NCBI GenBank assembly: GCA_030158675.1
Contig: JAOASL010000033.1
Coordinates: 81,160-126,378, forward strand
Reading direction: 5' to 3'
Length of the DNA: 45,219 bases
From: Burkholderiaceae bacterium
Lineage (GTDB): Bacteria; Pseudomonadota; Gammaproteobacteria; Burkholderiales; Burkholderiaceae_D
Shown piece after piece: positions 1 to 10,060 of the stretch; position 1 is the first letter of the stretch; every line of letters starts with the position of its first letter. Position numbers and translations under genes: made by a program. The notes under the pieces are model-generated. The model saw nothing but the letters and a program-made list of their open reading frames with translations, was not told the DNA's origin and did not search any database.

Positions 1-430
1 GTTGCCCGTCATAGACCGGATGCGGGTCGGTGGCACCGCTGCGCTGCGGATGCGGCACCGACAGTCGTACCAGCTGCTGGAACACCGGCCGGTTCGCTAC
101 TTCGTCGACAGCGCCGCGACCGACATTCACATGACAGCCGGCACAGCTGTTCGCATGAAAGTACGGGCCAAGCCCCCATTCGCCGTCCGCGCGGGGAAAC
201 ACTGACCACGGTGCGCGGAATTGCTTGAGGCCGTCGTCGAACAGGCGCATCTGCGTCGCATCCAGCCCGGCCACCGGTTGCGCATACAACTGGTCGTCAG
301 CCACACATTGGCGCGTGACCGGATTCCATACGCACTCGTCGCCCTGCCCTTCAGGCGCTGCGCCGACTGCCGGACCAGCCAGCAGGGCCGCGCAAACCAC
401 GGCGCGCAACAACCAGGATTGCGTGGTCAT
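1..430 (-). CDS. Di-haem c-type oxidoreductase (DUF1111-like), 3' part beyond window
   Basis: Reading the minus strand from an ATG at 430 gives 143 codons with no stop before the left edge, so the gene is partial. Residues 1-25 look like a Sec signal peptide (hydrophobic core LLRAVVCAALLAGPAVGA). A c-type haem motif CAGCH lies at residues 96-100 inside GPYFHANSCAGCHVN, which strongly resembles the first haem site of the DUF1111 family (so-called thiol oxidoreductases with two haem c sites, distantly related to MauG and di-haem peroxidases). Two extra cysteines (about residues 33 and 42) precede it. The gene starts 49 bp after the stop of the binding-protein gene on the same strand, suggesting one operon. 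The protein would act in the periplasm. The second haem site lies outside the window, so the family call rests on the N-terminal part only. Confidence 0.75.
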   Translation of the reverse strand, partial: MTTQSWLLRAVVCAALLAGPAVGAAPEGQGDECVWNPVTRQCVADDQLYAQPVAGLDATQMRLFDDGLKQFRAPWSVFPRADGEWGLGPYFHANSCAGCHVNVGRGAVDEVANRPVFQQLVRLSVPHPQRSGATDPHPVYDGQ

Positions 431-479
431 CGGTAGCACTATCACGCTTGCCATTGGTGGCAGTGCACGGATGCGGACA

Positions 480-1688
480 TCACTTCCACAGTGCGCATTT
501 CGACTCCGCCTTGGAGATGAACGCCTGGTCGCCCGGGATCACCTGAACCACCTTGTAGTAGTCCCACGCGTACTTCGATTCGGCCGGCGACTTCACCTGC
601 ATCAGTGTGAAGTCGTGCACCATGCGGCCGTCCGGGCGCACTTCGCCGTTCTTCGCGAACATGTCATTGACCCGGGTCGACTTCAGCTTCGCCATCACCT
701 TCTCGCCGTCATCGGTGCCGATCGTCTTCACCGCATTCAGGTAGAACGCCGCAGCCGAATAATCCCCGGCATGCAGCATCGACGGCGCCTTCTTGTTACG
801 GGCCATGAATTTCTTCGCCCATGCGCGCGTCTCGTCATTCGTGTCCCAGTACCAGCCGTCGGTCAGGTACATGCCCTGCGTGAGGCCCAGCCCGAGCGCA
901 TGCACATCGTTGATGTACATCAGCAGCCCGGCCAGCTTCATCTTCTTCGTGACGCCGAACTCATTGGCCGCCTTGATCGCGTTCACGGTGTCACCGCCGC
1001 CGTTGGCCAGACCCAGCACCTGGGCCTTCGAGCTCTGCGCCTGCAGCAGGAACGACGAGAAGTCCGACGCCGCCAGCGGATGGCGCACCGAACCGAGCAC
1101 GCGGCCACCATGCTGCTTGACCACCAGCGATGCATCGTTCTCCAGCGACAGCCCGAACACATAGTCGGCCGTCAGGAAGTACCAGTCCTTGTAGCCCTGC
1201 TTGACCATCGCATTGGCCAGCGTGCGCGCGACGGCCGCCGTGTCATAGGCGTAGTGGATGGTGTACGGTGTGCACTCTTCATTGGTCAGACGGGTCGAGC
1301 CCGGTCCGATCGCGATGAACGGCTTTTTCTTCTCGGCGGCGATCTTCGACATGGCCAGATTGGCCGATGAATTGGTGCCGCCGATCAGCATGTCGACGCC
1401 CTGCTGGTCGAACCATTCGCGCGTTTTGCTGGCGGCAATGTCGGCCTTGTTCTGGTGGTCGGCAGAGAGAAACTCGATCTTCTTGCCATTCACGCTGCCG
1501 CCGAAGTCGGCGATCGCCATCTTGATCGCGTCTGCGCCGGCCGGGCCGTCGACGTCGGCATACACGCCGGACATATCGGTCATGAAACCGATCTTGATCG
1601 TGTCACCGCTGTATTGTGCGTGGGCAAACTGGGTTGCCACCAGTGCGACCGCACCGGCACCCATCCGTATCCATTGCTGCCTTTTCAT
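480..1688 (-). CDS. Periplasmic binding protein, Liv/amide type (ABC substrate-binding)
   Basis: The 402-residue product has a signal peptide (residues 1-24, ending FAHAQ) and a type-1 periplasmic-binding fold typical of LivK/UrtA-like proteins: IKIGFMTDMSGVYADVDGP near the N-terminus, then MLIGGTNSSANLAM and FLTADYVFGLSLEND. A GAGGAAA ribosome site lies upstream of the ATG. No permease or ATPase gene lies nearby; the only same-strand neighbour is the di-haem oxidoreductase gene downstream. Orphan binding proteins of this type are often found next to periplasmic quinoprotein or cytochrome systems, where they may bind a substrate or act as sensors. That role here is inference; the ligand is unknown. 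Confidence 0.85.
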   Translation of the reverse strand: MKRQQWIRMGAGAVALVATQFAHAQYSGDTIKIGFMTDMSGVYADVDGPAGADAIKMAIADFGGSVNGKKIEFLSADHQNKADIAASKTREWFDQQGVDMLIGGTNSSANLAMSKIAAEKKKPFIAIGPGSTRLTNEECTPYTIHYAYDTAAVARTLANAMVKQGYKDWYFLTADYVFGLSLENDASLVVKQHGGRVLGSVRHPLAASDFSSFLLQAQSSKAQVLGLANGGGDTVNAIKAANEFGVTKKMKLAGLLMYINDVHALGLGLTQGMYLTDGWYWDTNDETRAWAKKFMARNKKAPSMLHAGDYSAAAFYLNAVKTIGTDDGEKVMAKLKSTRVNDMFAKNGEVRPDGRMVHDFTLMQVKSPAESKYAWDYYKVVQVIPGDQAFISKAESKCALWK

Positions 1689-1804
1689 CGGGGGGTTTCC
1701 TCGTCTTTGTTATAGTTTCGGGCTACCGGCCTCATGGCCGCCTGCCGCTTGTTCGGTCTGGCATGGCACGACGCTGATTGTGCGCCATCCCTCGCTCTGC
1801 GCGG

Positions 1805-1836
1805 AATTGAAATTTTGAAAGGGATGTTTTTCAATT
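1805..1836. promoter_or_regulatory. Inverted repeat in the divergent intergenic region
   Basis: The 274-bp region between the divergent binding-protein and thiolase genes (1689-1962) contains an 8-bp inverted repeat, AATTGAAA at 1805-1812 and TTTCAATT at 1829-1836, inside an AT-rich patch that contrasts with the GC-rich surroundings. It could be an operator or part of divergent promoters. No -35/-10 pair was convincing enough to assign. Confidence 0.3.
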
Positions 1837-1962
1837 TTGAATCCTGCGCTGCAGCATGCGTGGCAGACTCCCGCTGTCACCTGAAAGCGGTCGCAGACAG
1901 CCGCACACCGTGGCTGACGCCAGCACTATCGGAATTCAGTTTTTTACCAAAAAGGAAATGAC

Positions 1963-3153
<1,191 letters not shown>

Positions 3154-3185
3154 TCGCTGCCATTCCAACGTTTGGAAATAAAAAA

Positions 3186-3212
3186 GTGCCCGCGAATGCG
3201 GGCACCTTTTTT
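3186..3212. terminator. Rho-independent terminator after bktB
   Basis: A perfect 8-bp GC-rich stem (GTGCCCGC, loop GAAT, GCGGGCAC) is followed by C and six T. A run of A precedes the stem, so it may also stop transcription from the convergent leucine-rich-repeat gene. Confidence 0.9.
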
Positions 3213-3281
3213 GCGGCGCTGAAATCTTGCTGCAGGCTCAGGCGAATCGACTTACCCGCAGCCGAGTCGATCGTCGGCCAC

Positions 3282-4754
3282 TCAGGAACTGGCAGCGTCC
3301 GGCTGCGTAGCCGTGGTGGTCGTGGTGGTCGTGGTTGCCGATCCGGCCGGACTGGTCGCGCCCCCATTGGCAGGAGAATTTGCCGGCATCTGCCGAGCAA
3401 GCTCTCTCATTGACAATTCGACCGCCGCCATCGTGTCAGCGAACTGATCCAGCGAATTCGATTCCTCAAGTACATAGTTCGCGATGACTGAGCCCGCATC
3501 CGACATGCCCTGCCCTACGCCCGCGGTCGGATCGAAAGCGTGCCCTGCCGCGATCTGGATTTGCCCTGTTGCCAGCGCACGATTCCGGGCGAGCGTATCT
3601 TCAATGGGCTTTAGTGGATCGCCTGAAGAGCGATAACGGGGCTCACACACCACTTTGAATTCCATCATTGACGTGTTTTGTGAAATCGCATCAGCCATCA
3701 ATGCATATTCATCGTTATGCTGGATGAATAGGCAAAGATCGAGTTTGTTAAGGACGCAATTTTTTTCCAGAAGACGCGTTAAATTTGACAGATCCTTCAT
3801 GACGCATCGTCTGTACTCGCTTTTCACTGTGACTGAACGAAGCGCCGGATGAGACAACGCGCCGATTAGTATCGAATCCATATCGACAGGCGTTATGGCA
3901 TCAGCAGTCACACGCAGATCTTCCAGACTGGTGTTCTTGGACAGCATCACTGCATAACCTGTGTTCAGGCTTACAGGCAGTGGCGTAGCAGACATTTTCA
4001 GGAATGCGATGGATTGATTTTTCTGCATGCCCTCCACGAATTGCATGCCAAGCGACGGGCCCAAATCGCATTTTTCCAAACTCAGTGTTTTCAGACTGCC
4101 CGTCCGCACCAACGATTCCGCCAATGCCCTCTCGCTATGGATGTCAAATGTCATTCCATATAATTGCAGCTTATCTTGGATGCAGTGCATGACTCCTGCC
4201 AGGCTTGTCAAATCAGCGGGATCGAGCTCACGATCGCCGAAATTCAATTCATAAACCTGACCTTGCTCAATCAGATCAATAAGCGCCGGCACTGCCGATG
4301 GCTGAATGTCAATGACATTCAACTCCAGCCGGATTCCCTCATGGGCTCGGCAATGCTCACTGAGCCTCGTAAAAGCACTTGCATCCGCTTTCTGTAACAG
4401 GACTGAAAGCGGCCGGTTGCCGTTTGGAGTAAAGCCGGACGCTTTCCACAAGAAGTCCAGCGCGTCCATTTCTCCCTGAAGCAAGCATTCCTTAAACAAG
4501 AAATCGAAATCAAAGGGTCTGTTCTGCGGAGAAGACGTTACGCCGGTGAATGAGGCCGGAAATTTCCCGAGAATCAGAAAATCCAGCAGCATGCTTCTTT
4601 TTCCAATAGGTAGCTTTTCGTAGTCTTCCGCGGTGTAAGGCAGGCTGCCCCGCACGGGAGGCCGCTTGCTCGTAGCGTCTGGTGGCGAAAGGTGTGATCC
4701 AACACTGGGCGATGAATTGGGCCCCGTCCAAATTGATCCACCGGTGGGTGTCAT
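3282..4754 (-). CDS. Leucine-rich-repeat-like protein, tandem paralogue A (function unknown)
   Basis: The 490-residue protein has no signal peptide or membrane segment. A Ser/Pro-rich, probably disordered N-terminus leads to a conserved LLDFLILGKFP segment. The central part has irregular repeats with LKTLSLEKCDLG, IAFLKMSATPLP, LEDLRVTADAI and LNKLDLCLF, consistent with an RNI/NLR-type leucine-rich-repeat solenoid. Near the C-terminus come DTLARNRALATGQI and an acidic/helical segment, ending in an Ala/Thr/Pro-rich tail with eight consecutive Thr. The ATG is preceded by GGGAGAAATACCC. It is a diverged tandem duplicate of the next gene upstream. Lack of a classical signal with a disordered N-terminus and an LRR body would fit a secreted effector or an intracellular interaction protein; neither is shown. 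Confidence 0.75.
   Translation of the reverse strand: MTPTGGSIWTGPNSSPSVGSHLSPPDATSKRPPVRGSLPYTAEDYEKLPIGKRSMLLDFLILGKFPASFTGVTSSPQNRPFDFDFLFKECLLQGEMDALDFLWKASGFTPNGNRPLSVLLQKADASAFTRLSEHCRAHEGIRLELNVIDIQPSAVPALIDLIEQGQVYELNFGDRELDPADLTSLAGVMHCIQDKLQLYGMTFDIHSERALAESLVRTGSLKTLSLEKCDLGPSLGMQFVEGMQKNQSIAFLKMSATPLPVSLNTGYAVMLSKNTSLEDLRVTADAITPVDMDSILIGALSHPALRSVTVKSEYRRCVMKDLSNLTRLLEKNCVLNKLDLCLFIQHNDEYALMADAISQNTSMMEFKVVCEPRYRSSGDPLKPIEDTLARNRALATGQIQIAAGHAFDPTAGVGQGMSDAGSVIANYVLEESNSLDQFADTMAAVELSMRELARQMPANSPANGGATSPAGSATTTTTTTTATQPDAASS
3313..3336. repeat. Short GTGGTGGTC tandem repeat encoding a poly-Thr tail
   Basis: About 2.7 copies of the 9-mer GTGGTGGTC on the plus strand encode the poly-Thr run near the C-terminus of the leucine-rich-repeat-like protein on the minus strand. 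The unit length is a multiple of three, so slippage would change tail length without shifting the frame. Confidence 0.6.
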
Positions 4755-5047
4755 GGGTATTTCTCCCGATTGATTAACGAATGGGCTGCAAGAAATTCAC
4801 AAGTCGCTCTGTGGGAAACGCTCACGGAAAATCCGTTCCTTGGGATCGGGGCGGAACAGGCGGGATTTTATCCATCGGGTGCACTACGGGTGTGGCAAAT
4901 AGACCAAATCGGATTGCCGGCGGAATCTCAAAGCACCAATGATCATGAGTATCGACAGTGGGCCAGCACATCACCGCGCACAGTCAACCGGCACCTGTAC
5001 GGCAAGCCGGCGCAATAATGCCAGCGGTGTGTTGTCAGAGGCACGCA

Positions 5048-6556
5048 TCAGGAAGATGCCGAGTCCGGCGGCGCGGTGGCTGTATTGGTCGTGGTCGGTC
5101 CGGTCGTGGCTGTAGTTGTAGCCGTGGCCGTCGACCCGGTCACGCCGGCCGGTCCCTGATTGGCAGGAAAATTTGCCGACATTGGCGGCGCAGGTTCGCT
5201 CATTGACAGTTCGACGGCCGCCATCGTGTCAATAAATTTATTTAGCGAAGGTGAGCTTTCAAGCACATAGTTGGCGATGACGGCGCCGACGTCCGACAAG
5301 CCATTGTTGCCGTTCGGATCAAAAGCCCGACCGGCCTCTCGCTGAATCTGCCCCTGAGCCAATGCACGGTTGCGCGCAAGGGTGTCGCTGATGGCAATCT
5401 TCACATCGGCAGCTGCCGTATCGAGCCCATATAATTCGAAATGGGTCAGCGTGGTGTTTTTCTTGAGTTCGTCAGCGACGCGATAATAATCGTCGCTATC
5501 GGACAAAATTCCACCGATCGAGAGGGATGTCAGCGTGCGGTTTGTTTCCACCAGTCGGATCAGCGTAGACGGATCCACGCACACTGCCGCGACTTCGGGG
5601 TAATCCAGCTTTAACGAGCGCAGCGACGGATGGGCGATTGCGCCGTTGAGTATCTCGTCGACATTGTCGGGCCAGACGCGCCACCGCAGCTGGGTCGCAG
5701 AAATCGTCAGTTGTTCCAGATTGGTATTTTTAGAAAGCATCACACCATAGCCACTGGTTGCCGTTGTCGGCAGCCAGGTATTGGACATGTTCAGTTGAAC
5801 GACCGTGCGATTTTTTTGCATGCCTTCAACGAAATGTGATCCTTGCGACGGACCAAACCGACAATTTTTAAAGCTTAGGTTTTTCAGGCTAGCGGCATTT
5901 CCAAGAGAGTCGCCCAAGGCCTTTTCACTGCTGGTATCGATGATGGTGTAATGGATATCAAGCGAAATCCCCACCTGCCCCGAAACCGCGGTTAGCCGAT
6001 TCAAGTCAGCGGGTGTGATATCGGGAACAAATGCAGACAGTGACGATATTTTTCCTTTCGCGATCAGGTTCGACAAGCCCGAAATTTCGGGGGAAGGTAT
6101 TTGTCCGGGCGCCCATATATCCAGATTAATTCTGAGCCCGCGATAGGCGTCGCATTGGGAGGCAATCGAATCCATTATTCCATTACGCAAACCGCGGGGA
6201 ATCAAGGAAAGAGTGCTGGTGTTTGGATCGACGCCTGACTCGCGCCACAGGAAATCAAGGGCATTCAGTTCACCACTCTCCAAACACTCCCCAGCGGCGC
6301 GATCAAACGGCGTTGTCTCGATGTTGCCGGATGTTGTCGTGGCCGGCTCCCTCGCTGGAATCTTCCCGAGAATCAGGAAATCCAGATACGCGCTCCGCAG
6401 ATATGAAGGCGACCGTTCGTACTCCTCTCTCGTGAAAGGCAAGGGATTCTGAACAGGCGGAAGCTTGATCGGGTCGGCAGCTGGCCCAAGTGGTGTAACG
6501 TCAACAGCTGATGTATCTGGCGCGATCGAAGAGGGAGCTAAGCCTGTAGGCATCAT
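5048..6556 (-). CDS. Leucine-rich-repeat-like protein, tandem paralogue B (function unknown)
   Basis: I place the start at 6556 rather than at the more upstream in-frame ATG (6634). AGGAGAAACACA precedes it, and the resulting N-terminus (MMPTGLAPSS) matches the paralogue (MTPTGGS). The 502-residue product shares the whole layout of paralogue A: disordered N-terminus, YLDFLILGKIP, leucine-rich repeats (LKNLSFKNCRFGPSQGSHF, LEQLTISATQ, LRSLKLDYPE, LTSLSIGGIL, LTHFELYGLD), DTLARNRALAQGQI, and an Ala/Thr/Pro-rich tail ending DSASS. About 290 bp separate the two genes, and each has its own ribosome site. Cytosolic unless exported by an unrecognised route. No enzymatic motif is visible. Confidence 0.75.
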   Translation of the reverse strand: MMPTGLAPSSIAPDTSAVDVTPLGPAADPIKLPPVQNPLPFTREEYERSPSYLRSAYLDFLILGKIPAREPATTTSGNIETTPFDRAAGECLESGELNALDFLWRESGVDPNTSTLSLIPRGLRNGIMDSIASQCDAYRGLRINLDIWAPGQIPSPEISGLSNLIAKGKISSLSAFVPDITPADLNRLTAVSGQVGISLDIHYTIIDTSSEKALGDSLGNAASLKNLSFKNCRFGPSQGSHFVEGMQKNRTVVQLNMSNTWLPTTATSGYGVMLSKNTNLEQLTISATQLRWRVWPDNVDEILNGAIAHPSLRSLKLDYPEVAAVCVDPSTLIRLVETNRTLTSLSIGGILSDSDDYYRVADELKKNTTLTHFELYGLDTAAADVKIAISDTLARNRALAQGQIQREAGRAFDPNGNNGLSDVGAVIANYVLESSPSLNKFIDTMAAVELSMSEPAPPMSANFPANQGPAGVTGSTATATTTATTGPTTTNTATAPPDSASS

Positions 6557-6855
6557 TGTGTTTCTCCTGAATTTTTGACGATGATCTCCGGACTCAAAAT
6601 CAAATGCCATCAAATCGGTAACGACCTGATCCATGCAGTGCCCTTAGCTCCGCGCGAAACCTGAGCCGCGTTATCTGTTCCGTATACTAGTAACTACCAG
6701 AAGATTTGCTTGCCGACCGCCTCGCAGGGTCGACTTCACAAGCGACCTGAGCGGTACATTTCATGAGAAACGGTAGCCATCGAAATCTGGCCAGCCTGGC
6801 CGCTAATGGCTTTTTTCCGTCATTCCACACCGTCCTGAATCACGTGGCCTTGAGG
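6557..6855. other. Intergenic stretch upstream of the leucine-rich-repeat pair
   Basis: About 300 bp with no convincing gene. It must hold the promoter for paralogue B (minus strand) and the 3' end of the YbaK gene. A run of six T near 6810-6816 follows only a weak stem, so I do not call a terminator. Confidence 0.5.
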
Positions 6856-7335
6856 TCACAGCGCGCACTCGACGGGCTTAGCTGCCAGCAAACTTGTCAG
6901 CTGCTGTGGCTCGATACTGAGCAAAAAACCGCGCCGCCCACCATTGATGTAGATGCGCGGCAGCTGCAGGATCGATGATTCGACATACACCGGCAGCCGC
7001 TTGCGCGTGCCGAACGGCGAGGTGCCGCCGATCAGGTAGCCGGTATGCCGATTGGCCTCGTCGGGGTCGCAGGGCTCGACTGACTTGCAGCCGATCTGAC
7101 GCGCGAGGTTTTTAGTCGACACCTTGCGGTCGCCATGCATCAGGATGATCAACGGCTTCTTCTGCTCGTCGCGCATGACCAGTGTCTTGACGACCTGATG
7201 CTCATCGACGCCCAGCTGGCGCGCCGATTCGCCGGTGCCGCCGTGCTCCACATAGTCGTACGGATGCCGGTCGAAAGCGATCTTGCGCTGTGAAAGAAAT
7301 TGCGTGGCGGGGGTTTCGGAGACGTGCTTGTTCAT
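6856..7335 (-). CDS. ybaK: Cys-tRNA(Pro)/aminoacyl-tRNA deacylase, YbaK/EbsC family
   Basis: The 159-residue length matches YbaK proteins, which hydrolyse mischarged Cys-tRNA(Pro) in the cytosol as a trans-editing factor for prolyl-tRNA synthetase. Family features visible are the N-terminal HPYDY segment, VVKTLVM, the strand IILMHGDRKVSTKNLAR with the conserved Lys, and GYLIGGTSPFGTRKRLPVYVE near the substrate pocket. The gene is the last of a same-strand group (MFS transporter, acyl-CoA synthetase, ybaK) with a 28-bp gap after the synthetase. No good ribosome site precedes the ATG, so translation may depend on the upstream gene. Confidence 0.92.
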   Translation of the reverse strand: MNKHVSETPATQFLSQRKIAFDRHPYDYVEHGGTGESARQLGVDEHQVVKTLVMRDEQKKPLIILMHGDRKVSTKNLARQIGCKSVEPCDPDEANRHTGYLIGGTSPFGTRKRLPVYVESSILQLPRIYINGGRRGFLLSIEPQQLTSLLAAKPVECAL

Positions 7336-7363
7336 AGCAGGAAATCAGCATGCGGCGAGGCAT

Positions 7364-8875
7364 TCAGGAGAGCAGCAGTTTGCGCAGATCGCCCTTGACC
7401 ACCTTGCCGTAATTATTCTTGGGCAGCACATCGAGCCAATGCCATTCGCGAGGCCGCTTGAACCGGGCCAGATGCGCTAGCACCAGCGCTTCGAGCTCGG
7501 CAAATTCAATCGATGCGCCGGGCACCGGCACCACAAACGCGACCGGCAACTCGCCCCATTCCGTATCGGGTCGGCCCACCACCGCGCATTCGAGCACGCG
7601 CGCATCACGCAGCAGCACTTCTTCGATCTCACGCGGATAGACATTGCTGCCGCCGCTGATGATCATGTCCTTCGAGCGGTCATGCAATGTCAGCAGTCCG
7701 TCCTCGCGCAGTGCGCCAAGGTCGCCGGTATGCAGCCAACCCTCCTTCAGGGCGGCGCGTGTGGCAGCCTCGTCGCCCCAGTAGCCTGCCATCAGTGCCG
7801 GACTGCGCGTGACAATCTCGCCGATTTCACCGGCCGGCAGCGGCCTGCCGTCATCCCCGACCACCGCGACCGCGACAGCGGTGCGCGCATAGCCACAAGA
7901 CGACAGCACGCGTTGCCGCTCCTGCGGATCGGCGACCTGATGCAGTGGCTGCGCCAGCCCCGTGATCGTCATCGGCGACTCGCCCTGCCCGTACAGCTGA
8001 TACAGCTTCGGCCCCAGCAAAGCGAGTGCCTTCTGCAGATCGGCGACATACATCGGCGCGCCACCGTAGACAATAAACTTCAGGTTCGAAAAACGTTCTG
8101 GCGTGGCCTGCGGATGGTTCACCAGTCGCATCACCATCGTCGGCGCGGCGAAAAAGCTGCAGGCTTTGAAGGTCTGCAGCGAGGCCAGCATGTATTCCGG
8201 ATCGAAGTGCCCGAGCACCTGCTGGCGTCCGCCGGCAAACAGATGAGGCAACGCATACAGCCCCGCGCCATGCGACAACGGCGCCGCATGCAGCTGCGTA
8301 TCACCCACGGCGGCGCGGCCAATGTCGGCGTCATACGCGTCACACATGAAGGCGAGATTGCGATGCGACAGCATCGCGCCCTTCGGTCGGCCGGTCGTGC
8401 CACTGGTATAAAACAACCAGGCCAGCGCATTGTCGCCCACCGGTATCATCGGCGAAGGCGCCGATTGCAGCAGCGCCGCATAGGCCGGCTGATCGACCGA
8501 CAGCAGCGCGCAGTCCGGCAGTGCGCGCAATGCGTCGGTCACCTCCGGATAGCGGTCCGATGTCAATGCAAGCCGGGCACCGGCATTCGACGCGATGTGC
8601 AGCACCTCTTTCGGATGCAAGCGCGAATTTACGGGCACCACCGCATAGCCGCGCTGCCAGCAGGCGAACAGAATGCCGAAAAATTCGCGACGATTTTCCA
8701 TCAGCAGCAGAACACGGTCACCCGCCTGCAGCCCGAACGTCTCATGCAGTCCCTGCGCGAGACGGGCAGCGCCGTCGTGGAATTCACTGAAACGCCAGAC
8801 ACCGCGCTCGTCGGCGACGGCAATCGCATCCGGTGTACGCGCTGCCTGCGCAAGCAGCCGGGCAGCGAGCGTCAT
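7364..8875 (-). CDS. Acyl-CoA synthetase / AMP-dependent CoA ligase
   Basis: The 503-residue protein belongs to the ANL superfamily, which activates carboxylic acids to acyl-AMP and then acyl-CoA. Visible motifs are the P-loop-like YTSGTTGRPKGAMLSHRN at residues 156-173, YGQGESPM near residue 300, GWLHTGDLG, the hinge-region DRSKDMIISGGSNVYPREIE, and the C-terminal catalytic Lys in NNYGKVVKG (about residue 491). The start codon overlaps the stop of the MFS gene upstream (ATGA), implying translational coupling and a shared substrate. The side-chain specificity (fatty, aromatic or other acid) cannot be read from the sequence. Confidence 0.9.
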   Translation of the reverse strand: MTLAARLLAQAARTPDAIAVADERGVWRFSEFHDGAARLAQGLHETFGLQAGDRVLLLMENRREFFGILFACWQRGYAVVPVNSRLHPKEVLHIASNAGARLALTSDRYPEVTDALRALPDCALLSVDQPAYAALLQSAPSPMIPVGDNALAWLFYTSGTTGRPKGAMLSHRNLAFMCDAYDADIGRAAVGDTQLHAAPLSHGAGLYALPHLFAGGRQQVLGHFDPEYMLASLQTFKACSFFAAPTMVMRLVNHPQATPERFSNLKFIVYGGAPMYVADLQKALALLGPKLYQLYGQGESPMTITGLAQPLHQVADPQERQRVLSSCGYARTAVAVAVVGDDGRPLPAGEIGEIVTRSPALMAGYWGDEAATRAALKEGWLHTGDLGALREDGLLTLHDRSKDMIISGGSNVYPREIEEVLLRDARVLECAVVGRPDTEWGELPVAFVVPVPGASIEFAELEALVLAHLARFKRPREWHWLDVLPKNNYGKVVKGDLRKLLLS

Positions 8876-10050
8876 GGCAATGCCGGCGCGACTCGCACGC
8901 GCTGCCGGGCCAGCCAGCCCAGCGCAATACCGGTCACGAGTACCGGCGTCACCGAACCGAAATTCAGCCAGCGCCAGCCCTGACCGACAACCAGCGCGCC
9001 GGACGCAAACGAACTGACGGCCATGGTGGCGAACACGAAGAAATTCAGCGCACCCTGCGCGCGATTTTTTTCTTCAGGGCGGTAGGCGTCGAGCGACAAG
9101 GTGGTGCTGCCGGTGAACAGGAAATTCCAGCCGACACCGAGCATGAACAATGCCGCCGTGTAGTGATGCAGCGATTCGCCGGACAGGGCGACCGCAATGC
9201 ACAGCAGGAACAGCAGCACACCGGCACCCATCACCTTCAACGCGCCGAAACGACGGATCAGATGCCCGGTGAAAAAGCCGGGCGCGAACATGCCGATCAC
9301 GTGCCACTCGAGCACCAGCGCCACCTGATCGAACGGCATCCCGCAGGCATGCATTGCCAACGGCGTGGCGGCCATCAGCAGGTTCATCACGCCATAGCTG
9401 GCCGAGGCAGCAATCGCCGAGACAAGGAAATTCGGCTCGCGCAGCAGCTCGCGCACTGACCGTCCTGCCGCAGCCTGCACTGAGCGCGGCGGCAAGGGCG
9501 GAAAGCCAATGCCAGCGACCAGCACCATGGACAGCAGCGCCAGGACGGCAAGCGCGACATAGGCGCCAACGAACGGCACCGCGAAGGCGCTGCGCGTATA
9601 GCTGGCCAGGTTCGGGCCGATCACGGCGCCCAGCAGACCGCCGGCCATCACCAGCGACACGGCTTTTTCCCGCTGATCCGGCGCGCACAGCTCAGCGGCA
9701 GCGAAACGGTAAAGCTGCGCATTGGCTGCATAAAAACCGGCGACGACGGTGGCAGCCACCAGTAACCAGAACTGCCCGGCCATTACGGCAAACGCGCTGA
9801 GCAGGCTGGCGAAAAATGCTACGAGCAGGCCGACCTGGAAGGATTTTTTCCGACCCCAGCGTGCCTGCGTACCCACCACCAGACCCGTCGATAGCGCACT
9901 GCCGACCACATAACCCACCACGGGCAGGGTCGCCATCCAGGCATGCGGCGCCATGCGCAGGCCAACCAGCCCGTTGATGGCGATCAGCGCAACGTTATTC
10001 GCCAGGAACAACCCCTGCGCCGCCGCCAGCAGCCAGAGGTTGGCATTCAT
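8872..10050 (-). CDS. MFS transporter
   Basis: A 392-residue major facilitator with about 12 hydrophobic segments and the cytoplasmic-loop signature RWGRKKSFQVG between the second and third helices. It overlaps the acyl-CoA synthetase by 4 bp, so import or export of the acid activated by that enzyme is a reasonable guess. The annotated ATG lacks a clear ribosome site, but the N-terminal helix starting NANLWLLAAAQGLFLANN supports it. Confidence 0.85.
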   Translation of the reverse strand: MNANLWLLAAAQGLFLANNVALIAINGLVGLRMAPHAWMATLPVVGYVVGSALSTGLVVGTQARWGRKKSFQVGLLVAFFASLLSAFAVMAGQFWLLVAATVVAGFYAANAQLYRFAAAELCAPDQREKAVSLVMAGGLLGAVIGPNLASYTRSAFAVPFVGAYVALAVLALLSMVLVAGIGFPPLPPRSVQAAAGRSVRELLREPNFLVSAIAASASYGVMNLLMAATPLAMHACGMPFDQVALVLEWHVIGMFAPGFFTGHLIRRFGALKVMGAGVLLFLLCIAVALSGESLHHYTAALFMLGVGWNFLFTGSTTLSLDAYRPEEKNRAQGALNFFVFATMAVSSFASGALVVGQGWRWLNFGSVTPVLVTGIALGWLARQRVRVAPALP

Positions 10051-10060
10051 GGCGCGGGCG

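Noticed and set aside
225-1370. Long plus-strand ORF of 381 codons opposite the binding-protein gene
   Set aside because: Arg/His-rich product typical of the antisense frame of a high-GC gene; the minus strand encodes a clear binding protein.
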